Of a stretch of 13,586 bases of DNA, positions 1-7,183 are shown piece after piece. The DNA is from Candidatus Cloacimonadota bacterium (GTDB taxonomy: Bacteria; Muiribacteriota; UBA6191; JACPRK01): positions 1 to 13,586 of the forward strand of contig JAJFLN010000075.1 in the NCBI GenBank assembly GCA_021772705.1, written 5' to 3'. Numbering within the stretch: position 1 is the stretch's first letter; the number at the start of each line of letters is the position of its first letter. The position numbers were made by a program, and so were the translations under genes. Under the pieces are notes generated by a model. It searched no databases, was not told the origin of the DNA, and was given only the letters and a program-made list of their open reading frames with translations.

Positions 1-2024
1 CCTGCAATGACTGCCTGCGGGAGCTTCTCGACCCGAAGGACAGGCGCTTCGAGTATCCCTTCTTGAACTGCACCCAGTGCGGTCCTCGCCTGACCATCGT
101 GCGACAGGCACCCTACGACCGGCAGCGGACCTCCATGGCCGACTTCGAGATGTGCGCCGATTGCCGCCGTGAATACGAGGACCCGGCTGACCGGCGATTC
201 CACGCACAACCCACGGCTTGTCCAGCCTGCGGCCCTCGACTGATGCTTCTGGACCCATCCGGAGCGGAGCTGAAAGCAGCGGATACTCTGGCCGAAGTAG
301 GGACGAGGATCGCAAGCGGATCTATCGTGGCCATCAAGGGTCTCGGTGGCTACCACCTGGTCTGTGACGCCTTTGACGCCGAGGTTGTGACCCGCCTGCG
401 AGAGCGCAAGAACCGGCCTTCGAAGCCCCTGGCCGTGATGGCCGCCGATCTCGGCGTTGCTGAGAAGTGCTGTCATCTGACGAAGGGGGAACGGGTCCAA
501 CTGGAGTCCCTGCAACGACCCATCGTCATGGCCCGGGTCCGGGGGGATGCTCCAGTCTCGGACCGGGTGGCCCCCGGCAATCCCCATCTCGGCCTCATGT
601 TGCCTGGCACTCCCCTGCAGCACCTGCTGATGCGCGCCTGCGCTCCGGCGGTGCTGGTCATGACCAGCGGCAACCTGGGCGAGGAGCCTGTCATCGTGGA
701 GGATCGGGAAGCCCTGGACAAACTGCGGGATACAGCAGACGTCTTCCTGACCTGGGACAGAGACATCGAACGCCGGGCCGACGACTCCGTCATGCGGGTC
801 GTCTCTGGCGCCCCGCTCCTGATCCGGCGGGCCCGAGGGTTTGCCCCGGAGCCTGTGGCCTTAACAGGTGCTTGCCCTGAGCCGATCTTGGCGGTGGGCG
901 GACACCTCAAATCCGTCGTCGCCTTCGGCCAGGGAAAACAGGCCGTCCTGAGCCCTCACATCGGTGACCTGGGCACCCCTGCGGGCTGGGAGGCGTTCCG
1001 GACGGCGGTGGAGGGCTATCAACGACTCCTGGGAATCCACCCCCGAATCGTGGCCCACGACCTCCATCCTGATAGCGCTTCAACCCGGTACGCAGTGGAA
1101 CGTCAGGAGAGACAGGGAGCCAGGTGTGTCCCGGTCCAGCATCACCACGCGCACCTCGCCAGCTGCTTGGCTGACTGCGGCCATGAGGGGCCGGCGATCG
1201 GTGTGATCTTTGACGGAGCCGGTCTGGGAACCGATGGGGCGATCTGGGGCGGGGAGTTCCTGGCCGGAGACAGGTCCGCCGTGGTTCGGGCAGGCCATCT
1301 GAGATACGTGGCCATGCCTGGAGGAGAGCAGGCGATCAGGCAGCCTTGGCGAATGGCGGCAGCCCACCTCCTCGATGCCGGGCTGGAGCCCGAGCGATAC
1401 TGCGAGGCGATGCCGACCCACGCATCAGTGACCTTGCGAAAAATGATCGACAGGGGGTTGAATTCTCCGAGAACCTCCAGCATGGGCCGGCTCTTCGATG
1501 CCGTCGCCTGCCTGACCGGTGTGGGTAAGGGCGTCACGTTCGAGGGTGAGGCGGCGATGAGGCTCGAGTGGCTGGCCACAGGTTTGCCCGCCGAGAAGCA
1601 GACCTATCCATTGGAGCTGATCGAACACAACGGAGTCATTTCCCTGGATACGCGCCCAGCGATCCGAGCCATCGCCGAAGAGGTCGATGGCCGGCGATCA
1701 CCGGGAGCCGTGGCCAGAAAGTTTCACTCCAGTGTCGTTGCCTGGATCGACGCCGTCTGCCGTCGTCTCCGGGAGAGACTCCATCTCTCCGTCGTTGCCC
1801 TCTCTGGCGGTGTGTTCCAGAATGCCATCCTGCTGATGGAGTGCGAAGACAGCCTCAGGGGAAGTGGATTTCATGTCCTGAGGCATCGTAAGGTACCTCC
1901 CAACGATGGTGGGATCTGCTTGGGCCAGATCGAGGTCGCGGCCCTCAGAGCCCGTGAGGCTTTGACTGGATTCGATGAGGAAATGCCGCCTGTCAGCGGC
2001 CCTGGCGAGAAGGCTGCATGTTGA
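1..2024 (+). CDS. hypF: Carbamoyltransferase HypF, 5'-truncated by the window edge
   Basis: HypF uses carbamoyl phosphate and ATP to load a carbamoyl group onto the C-terminal cysteine of HypE, the first step in making the cyanide ligands of the [NiFe] active site in the cytoplasm. The reading frame is open from the first full codon at position 3, so the TTG at 63 is not the real start; the N-terminal acylphosphatase domain lies upstream. Numbering from position 3, the two zinc-finger units are intact: C1-x2-C4-x18-C23-x2-C26, then x24, C51-x2-C54-x18-C73-x2-C76. A YrdC-like domain follows (GLGGYH, NRPSKPLAVM, RRADDSVMR), then a Kae1-like domain with the metal-binding HHHAH, FDGAGLGTDG and LSGGVFQN motifs. 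About 673 residues are visible of a family length near 750-770. It ends in TGA overlapping the hypE start by 7 bp, indicating translational coupling. Confidence 0.97.
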   Translation, partial: CNDCLRELLDPKDRRFEYPFLNCTQCGPRLTIVRQAPYDRQRTSMADFEMCADCRREYEDPADRRFHAQPTACPACGPRLMLLDPSGAELKAADTLAEVGTRIASGSIVAIKGLGGYHLVCDAFDAEVVTRLRERKNRPSKPLAVMAADLGVAEKCCHLTKGERVQLESLQRPIVMARVRGDAPVSDRVAPGNPHLGLMLPGTPLQHLLMRACAPAVLVMTSGNLGEEPVIVEDREALDKLRDTADVFLTWDRDIERRADDSVMRVVSGAPLLIRRARGFAPEPVALTGACPEPILAVGGHLKSVVAFGQGKQAVLSPHIGDLGTPAGWEAFRTAVEGYQRLLGIHPRIVAHDLHPDSASTRYAVERQERQGARCVPVQHHHAHLASCLADCGHEGPAIGVIFDGAGLGTDGAIWGGEFLAGDRSAVVRAGHLRYVAMPGGEQAIRQPWRMAAAHLLDAGLEPERYCEAMPTHASVTLRKMIDRGLNSPRTSSMGRLFDAVACLTGVGKGVTFEGEAAMRLEWLATGLPAEKQTYPLELIEHNGVISLDTRPAIRAIAEEVDGRRSPGAVARKFHSSVVAWIDAVCRRLRERLHLSVVALSGGVFQNAILLMECEDSLRGSGFHVLRHRKVPPNDGGICLGQIEVAALRAREALTGFDEEMPPVSGPGEKAAC

Positions 2025-3067
2025 CCCCAGAGTGTCCAGTCCCCCAGGGAAGATATGATCGGATCATCCTGGGCCACGGTAGCGGTGGCAAGCTCTCGGC
2101 CGACCTGCTACGGGAGGTGATCCTTCCCGTTCTGGGAAACGAGACCCTCAATCGGCTGGAGGATCAGGCTACCTGTCCCTTTCCTGCGGCGACGGGGGCG
2201 CGCCTTTCTGTAACCACCGATTCCTTCGTCGTGAATCCGCTGTTCTTCCCCGGAGGGGACATCGGAAAACTGGCGATCAACGGGACGGTGAACGACCTGG
2301 TAGTTGGCGGTGCCGAACCGCTGTGGTTGACGGCGGCATTCATTCTGGAAGAGGGGTTGCTCGTGGCGGACCTCCACCGTGTCCTTGTCTCGATGCGGGA
2401 TGCTTGCCTCGAGGCCGGGGTCCACATCGTCACGGGGGATACAAAGGTCGTGGATCGCGGCAACGCCGATGGTCTCTACATCAACACCACCGGCCTGGGT
2501 CGAGTGCCGCCTGGCAGGTCCCTGTCCGTGTCGTCGGCTCGTCCGGGGGACCAGATCCTGCTCTCCGGGACCTTGGGCGATCACGGGATGGCCATCATGT
2601 CCGTGAGGGAAGGCCTGGAGTTCGAGACGGTCCTGGAGAGCGACAGCGCACCCCTGGCCTCCCTGACGCGGGCCATGCTCGATGCCTGTCCTTCGATACG
2701 GTGCATGCGGGATCCCACGCGGGGCGGACTGGCGAGCACCCTCAACGAGATCGCCGTGGCGTCGAGTGTGGGCATTCGCATCGACGAGGCGAGCATTCCG
2801 ATCCGGCAAGAGGTTCGGTCTGCCTGCGAGATGCTGGGGATGGACCCCCTCTTTGTCGCCAGTGAGGGAAGGCTCGTGGCCCTCGTTGGCAGCGACGATG
2901 CGGAGCAGTGTCTGGAGGTGATGCGGGGAACGGAAGCAGGTCGTGACTCCGCCCTGATCGGCAGCGTCGAGGCGGCCCATCCAGGGACAGTTTCCGCCCG
3001 GACCGTCGTCGGAGGCTGCCGGATCGTCACGTTGCTGTCGGGGGAGCAGCTTCCTCGGATTTGCTGA
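2018..3067 (+). CDS. hypE: Hydrogenase maturation factor HypE (carbamoyl dehydratase)
   Basis: HypE receives the carbamoyl group from HypF on its C-terminal cysteine and dehydrates it with ATP to a thiocyanate, which is passed as CN to iron on HypC-HypD. The 349-residue product has the family's usual length. It starts with the glycine-rich ILGHGSGGK segment near residue 17, contains the PurM/AIRS-like core (TTDSFVVNPLFFPGGDIGKLAINGTVNDL is represented by SFVVNPLFFPGGDIG and NGTVNDL) and the RDPTRGGLAST motif, and ends exactly in PRIC, the invariant acceptor cysteine. The ATG at 2018 lies inside the end of hypF, with a GAGAAGG ribosome-binding sequence at 2007-2013. The last 41 bp, including the PRIC codons, are overlapped by the 3' end of the convergent kinase gene, so neither gene can change freely there. 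Confidence 0.97.
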   Translation: MLTPECPVPQGRYDRIILGHGSGGKLSADLLREVILPVLGNETLNRLEDQATCPFPAATGARLSVTTDSFVVNPLFFPGGDIGKLAINGTVNDLVVGGAEPLWLTAAFILEEGLLVADLHRVLVSMRDACLEAGVHIVTGDTKVVDRGNADGLYINTTGLGRVPPGRSLSVSSARPGDQILLSGTLGDHGMAIMSVREGLEFETVLESDSAPLASLTRAMLDACPSIRCMRDPTRGGLASTLNEIAVASSVGIRIDEASIPIRQEVRSACEMLGMDPLFVASEGRLVALVGSDDAEQCLEVMRGTEAGRDSALIGSVEAAHPGTVSARTVVGGCRIVTLLSGEQLPRIC

Positions 3068-4232
3068 CGCTCTGGTCCGGAACACCGGGCAGGACGAACC
3101 AGAAGGAGCTGCCGACCCCCATTTCGCTCTCCAGGCCAATCCGGCCTCCATGGGCCTCAATGGCCAATCGGCAGAAGGTAAGACCCAGGCCGGTCGAATA
3201 TCCCCGCCTCTGCTGGTACTGCTCGACCTGACCGAACTTCTGGAAGATTTTCTCGTGAAACTCCGGGGCGATTCCCTGCCCCTGATCCGTAACGGACACC
3301 CGGGCGCCGCCTCCGTCCTCGGATCGAACGGTCACGCGGATTTGGCTCTTTCGACGAGTGAACTTGAGGGCATTGCCGAGCAGATTCATGAAGACCCGAG
3401 CCACCAGGGCGGCGTCGCAGGCGACCGTTACCGGCGATTCGTGATCGGGCTCCTCGACCCGAATGGACCGGCCTTCCACCGGTGTGCCCAGCAATGAGAT
3501 GGCGCCCCGGGCCAGGTCAGCCAGGTTGCTCTGCCGGATGTCCAGATTCAGCTTCCCCTCCTCGAGTCGAGCCACGTCGAGGATTGAACTGACCATCTCG
3601 ACGAGTTTCCTGGTCGCCGCCACGGCTTCGTTGACCATCGGGACCAATCCCTCGGGCATGACTTCGTCGGGATCGTCGATTGCGAGTTCCAGATTTCCCA
3701 GGATGCCCATCAGCGGCGAACGAAGATCGTGCACCATCATGTTCGTCAGGTTCTCCCGGAGCTCCTCCAGGCTGCGGATCTTCTCGGCTCGGTTGGCGAG
3801 TTCGTCAAACATCCACTTGAGACGGATGGCGTTCTGAACCCGGAGGGTGGCGTCGGCGATGTCCAGAGGCTTGGTGAGGAAGTCGTTGGCTCCTGCCCGG
3901 ATGCCCTTGAGCCGATCGTCGCGACCCGCAAGGGCCGTCACCATGATCACAGGCAGATGTTCCGTCAACGGGTCTTGCTTCAACTGGCGGCAGACCTCAT
4001 AGCCGTCGGTGCCGGGCATCATCACGTCCAGGAGGACCACATCGGGCTTCCAGTCCGTGGTGAGTTTGATGGCTGTATCTCCATCACCGGCAACCTCGAT
4101 CTCGTGTCCCAGGGGCTCCAGTATCCCTCGCAGCAGTTCCCGGTTCATCAGCTGATCGTCCACGATCAGGACCCTGCCAGGCCGGCGGGTGGGCAAGCCG
4201 GATTCGACCATCGAGATTGTTGGTTCAGTCAT
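3027..4232 (-). CDS. Receiver-histidine kinase hybrid (REC-HisKA-HATPase_c)
   Basis: This 401-residue soluble signalling protein has an N-terminal receiver domain (about residues 19-135) with acidic D25/D26, phospho-acceptor D69 in LLDVMMPG, T99 and K121 in TKP. A helical linker follows (about 140-160), then a HisKA domain with H168 in VHDLRSPL, and a HATPase_c domain with an N box (MNLLGNALKFT), a G1 box (DQGQGIAPE) and a G2 box (GLGLTFCRLAIEAHGG). No transmembrane segment is visible. With an N-terminal receiver and no sensor domain, it probably acts inside a phosphorelay, receiving phosphate from another kinase. It sits in opposite orientation between hypE and hypC, overlapping hypE tail to tail by 41 bp. 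The ATG at 4232 is preferred over ATG at 4211 because it gives a full-length receiver; neither has a strong Shine-Dalgarno sequence. Whether it controls the hydrogenase genes is inference from position only. Confidence 0.93.
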   Translation of the reverse strand: MTEPTISMVESGLPTRRPGRVLIVDDQLMNRELLRGILEPLGHEIEVAGDGDTAIKLTTDWKPDVVLLDVMMPGTDGYEVCRQLKQDPLTEHLPVIMVTALAGRDDRLKGIRAGANDFLTKPLDIADATLRVQNAIRLKWMFDELANRAEKIRSLEELRENLTNMMVHDLRSPLMGILGNLELAIDDPDEVMPEGLVPMVNEAVAATRKLVEMVSSILDVARLEEGKLNLDIRQSNLADLARGAISLLGTPVEGRSIRVEEPDHESPVTVACDAALVARVFMNLLGNALKFTRRKSQIRVTVRSEDGGGARVSVTDQGQGIAPEFHEKIFQKFGQVEQYQQRRGYSTGLGLTFCRLAIEAHGGRIGLESEMGVGSSFWFVLPGVPDQSVSKSEEAAPPTAT

Positions 4233-4383
4233 GGCCGTATTGGCCAGCCCTGGGCGGCCTACGGGATTGGGCGGCTGCCGTCAGTTCCGGGGCCAGGCAG
4301 TCCTGGAAGGGGGAGGGAGCTGAATCGGCGCCGGCAGTTCAATGATGGTGGCAAGGGGAACACGGCTGCTATGGTATCACTGT
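4233..4383. promoter_or_regulatory. Divergent intergenic region, kinase gene / hypC
   Basis: This 151-bp region separates the minus-strand hybrid kinase from hypC and should carry promoters for both directions. I see two direct copies of TGGGCGGC (4251-4258 and 4268-4275, 17 bp apart) and a small inverted repeat CCAGG-N4-CCTGG (4293-4306). TATGGT at 4370-4375 could serve as a -10 element for hypC, but no good -35 lies at the right distance. No convincing sigma-54 (GG-N10-GC) site was found. Treat these as candidates only. Confidence 0.3.
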
Positions 4384-4626
4384 ATGTGTCTCGGAATCCC
4401 GGCCAGAGTGATCCAGGTGGCTCGCGAGCGTGATCTTCTCATGGGAAAGGTCGACTTCGGAGGCGTCTCCAGAGACGTCTGTCTGGAGTACGTGCCCGAA
4501 GCCGTCGCCGGTGACTACGTCCTTATCCACGTAGGATTCGCCCTCTCGAAGATCAGCAAAGAGGAAGCACATCGCATCTTCGAGATTCTCGAAGAGCTGG
4601 ATCAGATCCAGGAGGCCGGAGGCTGA
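4384..4626 (+). CDS. hypC: Hydrogenase maturation chaperone HypC
   Basis: HypC is the small chaperone that, with HypD, carries the Fe(CN)2CO unit and hands it to the large-subunit precursor. The 80-residue product begins MCLGIPARV, and C2 is the essential iron-binding cysteine exposed after removal of the initiator Met. This fixes the start at 4384: the frame is open further upstream (ATG at 4342), but that would bury the conserved N-terminus. The central GKVDFGGVSRDVCLEYVPEA and the GDYVLIHVGFALSKI segment are typical of the family. No good Shine-Dalgarno sequence lies just upstream; the closest purine run, AAGGGGAA at 4353-4360, is too far away, so initiation may be leaderless or weak. The stop overlaps the hypD start (TGATG). 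Confidence 0.96.
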   Translation: MCLGIPARVIQVARERDLLMGKVDFGGVSRDVCLEYVPEAVAGDYVLIHVGFALSKISKEEAHRIFEILEELDQIQEAGG

Positions 4627-5912
4627 TGAAGTATCTGGACGAGTATCGCGATGCCGCCTCCGTACGCAAACTTGCCGCCAGGATTGCCGGTACAGTCTCT
4701 CGTGATTGGACTTTGATGGAGGTCTGCGGTGGGCAGACCCACAGCATCGTACGCTACGGCATTGATCGCTTGTTGCCTGCTTCGATTGAGCTGGTTCACG
4801 GTCCCGGGTGTCCCGTGTGCGTCACGCCGCTGGAGATCATCGACCGGGCCTTGGCTATCGCCGCTTGTCCCGACGTCGTGTTCTGCTCCTTTGGAGACAT
4901 GCTACGAGTCCCGGGGTCGCTTTCTGCAGGAGCCAGCAGGGATCTGCTCGGGTTGAAGGCGAGGGGATGCGATGTCCGGGTGGTCTATTCGCCTCTCGAT
5001 GCCGTTCGTATCGCCGAGCACCATCCGTCGAAGCCGGTGGTGTTCCTGGCCGTGGGCTTCGAGACGACCGCTCCGGCCAATGCCATGGCTGTGGACCTGG
5101 CGTTTCGCAGGGGCCTGGACAACTTCAGTGTCCTCGTATCCCACGTCCTCGTACCACCGGCCATGGACGCGATCCTTCAGTCTCCGGACAATCGCGTTCA
5201 GGCATTCCTTGGCCCGGGCCATGTCTGTGCCGTGATGGGTCTCCAGGAGTACCGTCCCCTCAGCCAGCGCTTTCACGTGCCGATCGTGGTGACCGGGTTC
5301 GAGCCTCTCGATCTGATGGAGGGAATCTGGATGGCCGTGCGCCAGCTCGAGGAGGGCCGGACGGACGTGGAGAATCAGTACGGCAGGGCCGTGAAGGAGG
5401 AAGGCAATCTGGTGGCCCGCCAGTTGATGGATCGGGTGTTCGAGACCGTGGACCGGAAGTGGCGCGGAGTGGGCAACATCGCCAAGAGCGGATTTCGCCT
5501 CCGAGATCAATACGGGGCTCACGATGCCGAGAGGGTCTTCCAGGTCGCCGAAATCGAGGCGGAGGAGCCCCGGGAGTGCATCAGCGGTGCGATTCTACGA
5601 GGTATTCAAAAGCCCTCGAACTGTCCGGCATTTGGAAAGAACTGCACTCCCGAGAGCCCAATGGGGGCGACGATGGTTTCCGCCGAGGGAGCATGCGCGG
5701 CCTATTACTCCGCAGGCCGGCATCTGATGCAGGACCGGGGACCGGCTGGCACGGAACCCGATGGGCATTGGCCCCCGGATCCCAAGGGAGCGATGGCGGA
5801 TCATGTGGATTCTAGATCCCTTCGCTCTGAGCCTGTCGAAGGGCCATCACGCGAGAATCCGCATCGATCCGAGTGGCCTTCGACAGGCTCAGGCCGAACG
5901 GTTACAAAGTGA
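4626..5912 (+). CDS. hypD: Hydrogenase maturation factor HypD with a C-terminal extension
   Basis: HypD is the [4Fe-4S] scaffold on which the Fe(CN)2CO group is built together with HypC and HypE. Family signatures are complete: EVCGGQTHSIVRYG, HGPGCPVCVTP, GFETTAPANA, GFEPLDLMEGI and, near the end, FGKNCTPESPMGATMVSAEGA continuing to CAAYY at residues 357-361. The family normally ends soon after this point (about 365-380 residues), but here translation continues to 428. The extra tail of about 60 residues is rich in Pro, Ser, Gly and Arg. Residues about 399-425 are encoded by a palindromic REP-like repeat, giving the tell-tale LRSEPVEGPS and STGSGRT peptides. The tail is therefore likely an accidental read-through extension and probably dispensable. 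The ATG overlaps the hypC stop by 1 bp, with GGAGG at 4618-4622. Confidence 0.96.
   Translation: MKYLDEYRDAASVRKLAARIAGTVSRDWTLMEVCGGQTHSIVRYGIDRLLPASIELVHGPGCPVCVTPLEIIDRALAIAACPDVVFCSFGDMLRVPGSLSAGASRDLLGLKARGCDVRVVYSPLDAVRIAEHHPSKPVVFLAVGFETTAPANAMAVDLAFRRGLDNFSVLVSHVLVPPAMDAILQSPDNRVQAFLGPGHVCAVMGLQEYRPLSQRFHVPIVVTGFEPLDLMEGIWMAVRQLEEGRTDVENQYGRAVKEEGNLVARQLMDRVFETVDRKWRGVGNIAKSGFRLRDQYGAHDAERVFQVAEIEAEEPRECISGAILRGIQKPSNCPAFGKNCTPESPMGATMVSAEGACAAYYSAGRHLMQDRGPAGTEPDGHWPPDPKGAMADHVDSRSLRSEPVEGPSRENPHRSEWPSTGSGRTVTK
5821..5899. repeat. REP-like palindromic repeat inside the hypD 3' end
   Basis: Two inverted arms with a 16-bp perfect core, CTGAGCCTGTCGAAGG at 5827-5842 and its complement at 5877-5892, are separated by 34 bp; outward the similarity continues imperfectly to the TTCG/CGAA ends. 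The arms match the widespread intergenic palindrome of the type CTGAGC(T/C)TGTCGAAGG known from many GC-rich genomes, usually present in many copies. The pair lies within the coding frame of hypD and supplies its unusual C-terminal tail. There is no following T run, so it is not a classic rho-independent terminator, although the transcript could fold into a long hairpin. Confidence 0.8.
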
Positions 5913-5955
5913 TGCCGGTTCCCAAGTTTCGCCGTCGCTCCCGGGGCCCAAGGGT

Positions 5956-6018
5956 ATGCTGACCCACGTGATCTGGGACCTGATACATCTATCGCGGGGC
6001 CGGGAGGACATGGCTTGA
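5956..6018 (+). CDS. Possible 20-residue small ORF leading into hhyS
   Basis: ATG at 5956 opens a 20-codon frame (MLTHVIWDLIHLSRGREDMA) whose TGA forms a TTGA overlap with the proposed hhyS start. The same kind of stop/start overlap joins other genes in this operon (GTGA at 7163 and 9461, ATGA at 11697, TTGA at 13244). The peptide is amphipathic, with a hydrophobic front half and a charged end. Its AAGGG ribosome-binding sequence is very close to the ATG, and the frame is also open upstream through the REP-like repeat. It may be a coupled leader peptide or simply chance. I recognise no family. Confidence 0.2.
   Translation: MLTHVIWDLIHLSRGREDMA
6002..6008 (+). promoter_or_regulatory. Ribosome-binding site supporting the TTG start of hhyS
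   Basis: GGGAGGA lies 6 bases before TTG at 6015. It is the best Shine-Dalgarno match near the 5' end of hhyS; the alternative in-frame ATG at 6087 has none comparable. Confidence 0.6.
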
Positions 6019-7166
6019 GCGAGCTGGATACTACCGTGGAGAGCCCCGACGATGACCGGGTCAACGAGGTCACTCAGTCAGGGCTGATGGACGTGGACGT
6101 GTTGTGGCTGACCGCGGGTCTCAGCTGCGATGGCGACACGGTGGCCATGACAGCAGCCACGCAGCCGTCCATTGAAGAGGTCCTGGCTGGCATCATCCCG
6201 GGACTACCCAGGGTCCGGTTCTTCAATCCCGTCCTGGCTTATGAGGCGGGCGAGGAGTACCTCCGGACGTTTCACGAGGCGAGCGAGGGCCGGTCCCGGC
6301 CGTTCATACTGATCGTCGAGGGCTCGATCCCCAATGAGGAGTTGAACACCGAGGGATTTTGGGCCGCCATGGGAACAGATGCTTCGACGGGACAACCGAT
6401 CACCACGTGCGAGTGGATCGATCGATTGACTCCTCACGCCTGGGGTGTGCTGGCCGCTGGCACCTGCGCGACCTTCGGCGGGATACATGCCATGTCGGGA
6501 AACCCGACGGGGTGCATGGGGTTGGTGGACTACCTGGGTATGGACTGGCGTACACGATCCGGGCTGCCCGTGGTCAATGTGCCCGGTTGCCCCGTCCAGC
6601 CGGACAACCTGATGCAAGTCCTGGTCTACTTGTTGAAGCAAGCCGCCGGTCGAGCCCCCGAGATTCCCCTGGATGATCTCTTCAGGCCGAAGTGGCTCTT
6701 CACGCAGAGCCTGCACGAGGGTTGTGACAGAGGAGGGTTCTACGAGCAGGGCGACTTCGGGAGCGAATACGGGTCGCCCAAGTGCATCGTCAAGCTCGGC
6801 TGCTGGGGCCCCGTCGTCCTCTGTAACGTCGGCAAGCGAGGGTGGATCAACGGCATCGGCGGCTGTCCCAACGTCGGCGGCATCTGCATCGGATGCACTA
6901 TGCCGGGTTTTCCAGACAAGTTCATGCCCTTCATGGACGAACCTCCAGGAGCGAAGATGTCCTCCTCCGCGGTGCTGGTCTATGGCCGGACAGTGCGGGC
7001 ATTGAGAAGCTTCACCCTGGGTTCGCTGGACCGTGAACCCGACTGGCGGCGCCGGGGTTCCACGTTGAGCACGGGATACCAGCCCGGCGGCGGCAGCTCC
7101 GAGCCGCCTGCCAACCCTGCCGTGAGCCGGGCTACGGGCCCGAGCCACGAAGATCCGGAACAGTGA
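6015..7166 (+). CDS. hhyS: [NiFe]-hydrogenase small subunit, group 1h type
   Basis: This is the electron-transferring Fe-S subunit of a hydrogenase that oxidises H2. From the TTG start the product has 383 residues. The proximal-cluster ligands are C38, D41 (in LSCDGD), C151 (AGTCATFGG) and C192 (PGCPVQPD); Asp in place of the usual second cysteine is the known feature of the group 1h/actinobacterial-type enzyme, which has a 3Cys-1Asp proximal cluster. Distal ligands lie in LHEGCDRGG and KLGCWGPVVLC, and the medial cluster in CNVGKRGW through CPNVGGICIGC. There is no twin-arginine signal and no C-terminal membrane helix, so it is probably cytoplasmic or peripheral. The start is uncertain: ATG at 6087 would give an N-terminus only a few residues before the conserved VLWLTAG, as I recall in relatives, but TTG at 6015 has the better ribosome-binding site. 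A weak CTGACC-N17-GATACA promoter-like pair lies at 5959-5987. Confidence 0.95.
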   Translation: MSELDTTVESPDDDRVNEVTQSGLMDVDVLWLTAGLSCDGDTVAMTAATQPSIEEVLAGIIPGLPRVRFFNPVLAYEAGEEYLRTFHEASEGRSRPFILIVEGSIPNEELNTEGFWAAMGTDASTGQPITTCEWIDRLTPHAWGVLAAGTCATFGGIHAMSGNPTGCMGLVDYLGMDWRTRSGLPVVNVPGCPVQPDNLMQVLVYLLKQAAGRAPEIPLDDLFRPKWLFTQSLHEGCDRGGFYEQGDFGSEYGSPKCIVKLGCWGPVVLCNVGKRGWINGIGGCPNVGGICIGCTMPGFPDKFMPFMDEPPGAKMSSSAVLVYGRTVRALRSFTLGSLDREPDWRRRGSTLSTGYQPGGGSSEPPANPAVSRATGPSHEDPEQ

Positions 7167-7173
7167 ACCTCCG

Positions 7174-7179
7174 AGGAGG
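7174..7179 (+). promoter_or_regulatory. Ribosome-binding site deciding the hhyL start
   Basis: AGGAGG lies 4 bases before GTG at 7184. This favours GTG 7184 over the in-frame GTG at 7163, which overlaps the hhyS stop but is preceded by no comparable site and would add seven unconserved residues. Confidence 0.65.
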
Positions 7180-7183
7180 AGAC

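Noticed and set aside
63..65. TTG as the start of hypF
   Set aside because: The frame is open to the left edge and encodes the first zinc-finger cysteines (C-x2-C at 3-14), so the gene begins outside the window.
2108..3160. A 350-codon minus-strand frame opposite hypE
   Set aside because: It mirrors hypE codons, has low-complexity Arg/Gly/His-rich sequence and conflicts with both hypE and the real minus-strand kinase.
4293..4306. Operator-like inverted repeat CCAGG-N4-CCTGG
   Set aside because: Arms of only five bases are expected by chance in this base composition; noted only within the intergenic entry.
4347..4370. Sigma-54 promoter (GG-N10-GC) before hypC
   Set aside because: TGGC is present, but the second half is at the wrong spacing and does not match TTGC.
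4808..5815. A 335-codon plus-strand frame inside hypD
   Set aside because: Arg/Gly/Ser-rich shadow translation in another frame of hypD; all HypD motifs are in the main frame.
5827..5892. Rho-independent terminator after hypD
   Set aside because: The inverted repeat has a 34-bp loop and no following T run, and it lies before the hypD stop.
5761..6018. An 85-residue ORF across the repeat and the hypD-hhyS spacer
   Set aside because: Its middle (FALSLSKG and GLRQAQAERL) is simply another frame of the REP-like palindrome. Only the last 20 codons are kept as a low-confidence candidate.
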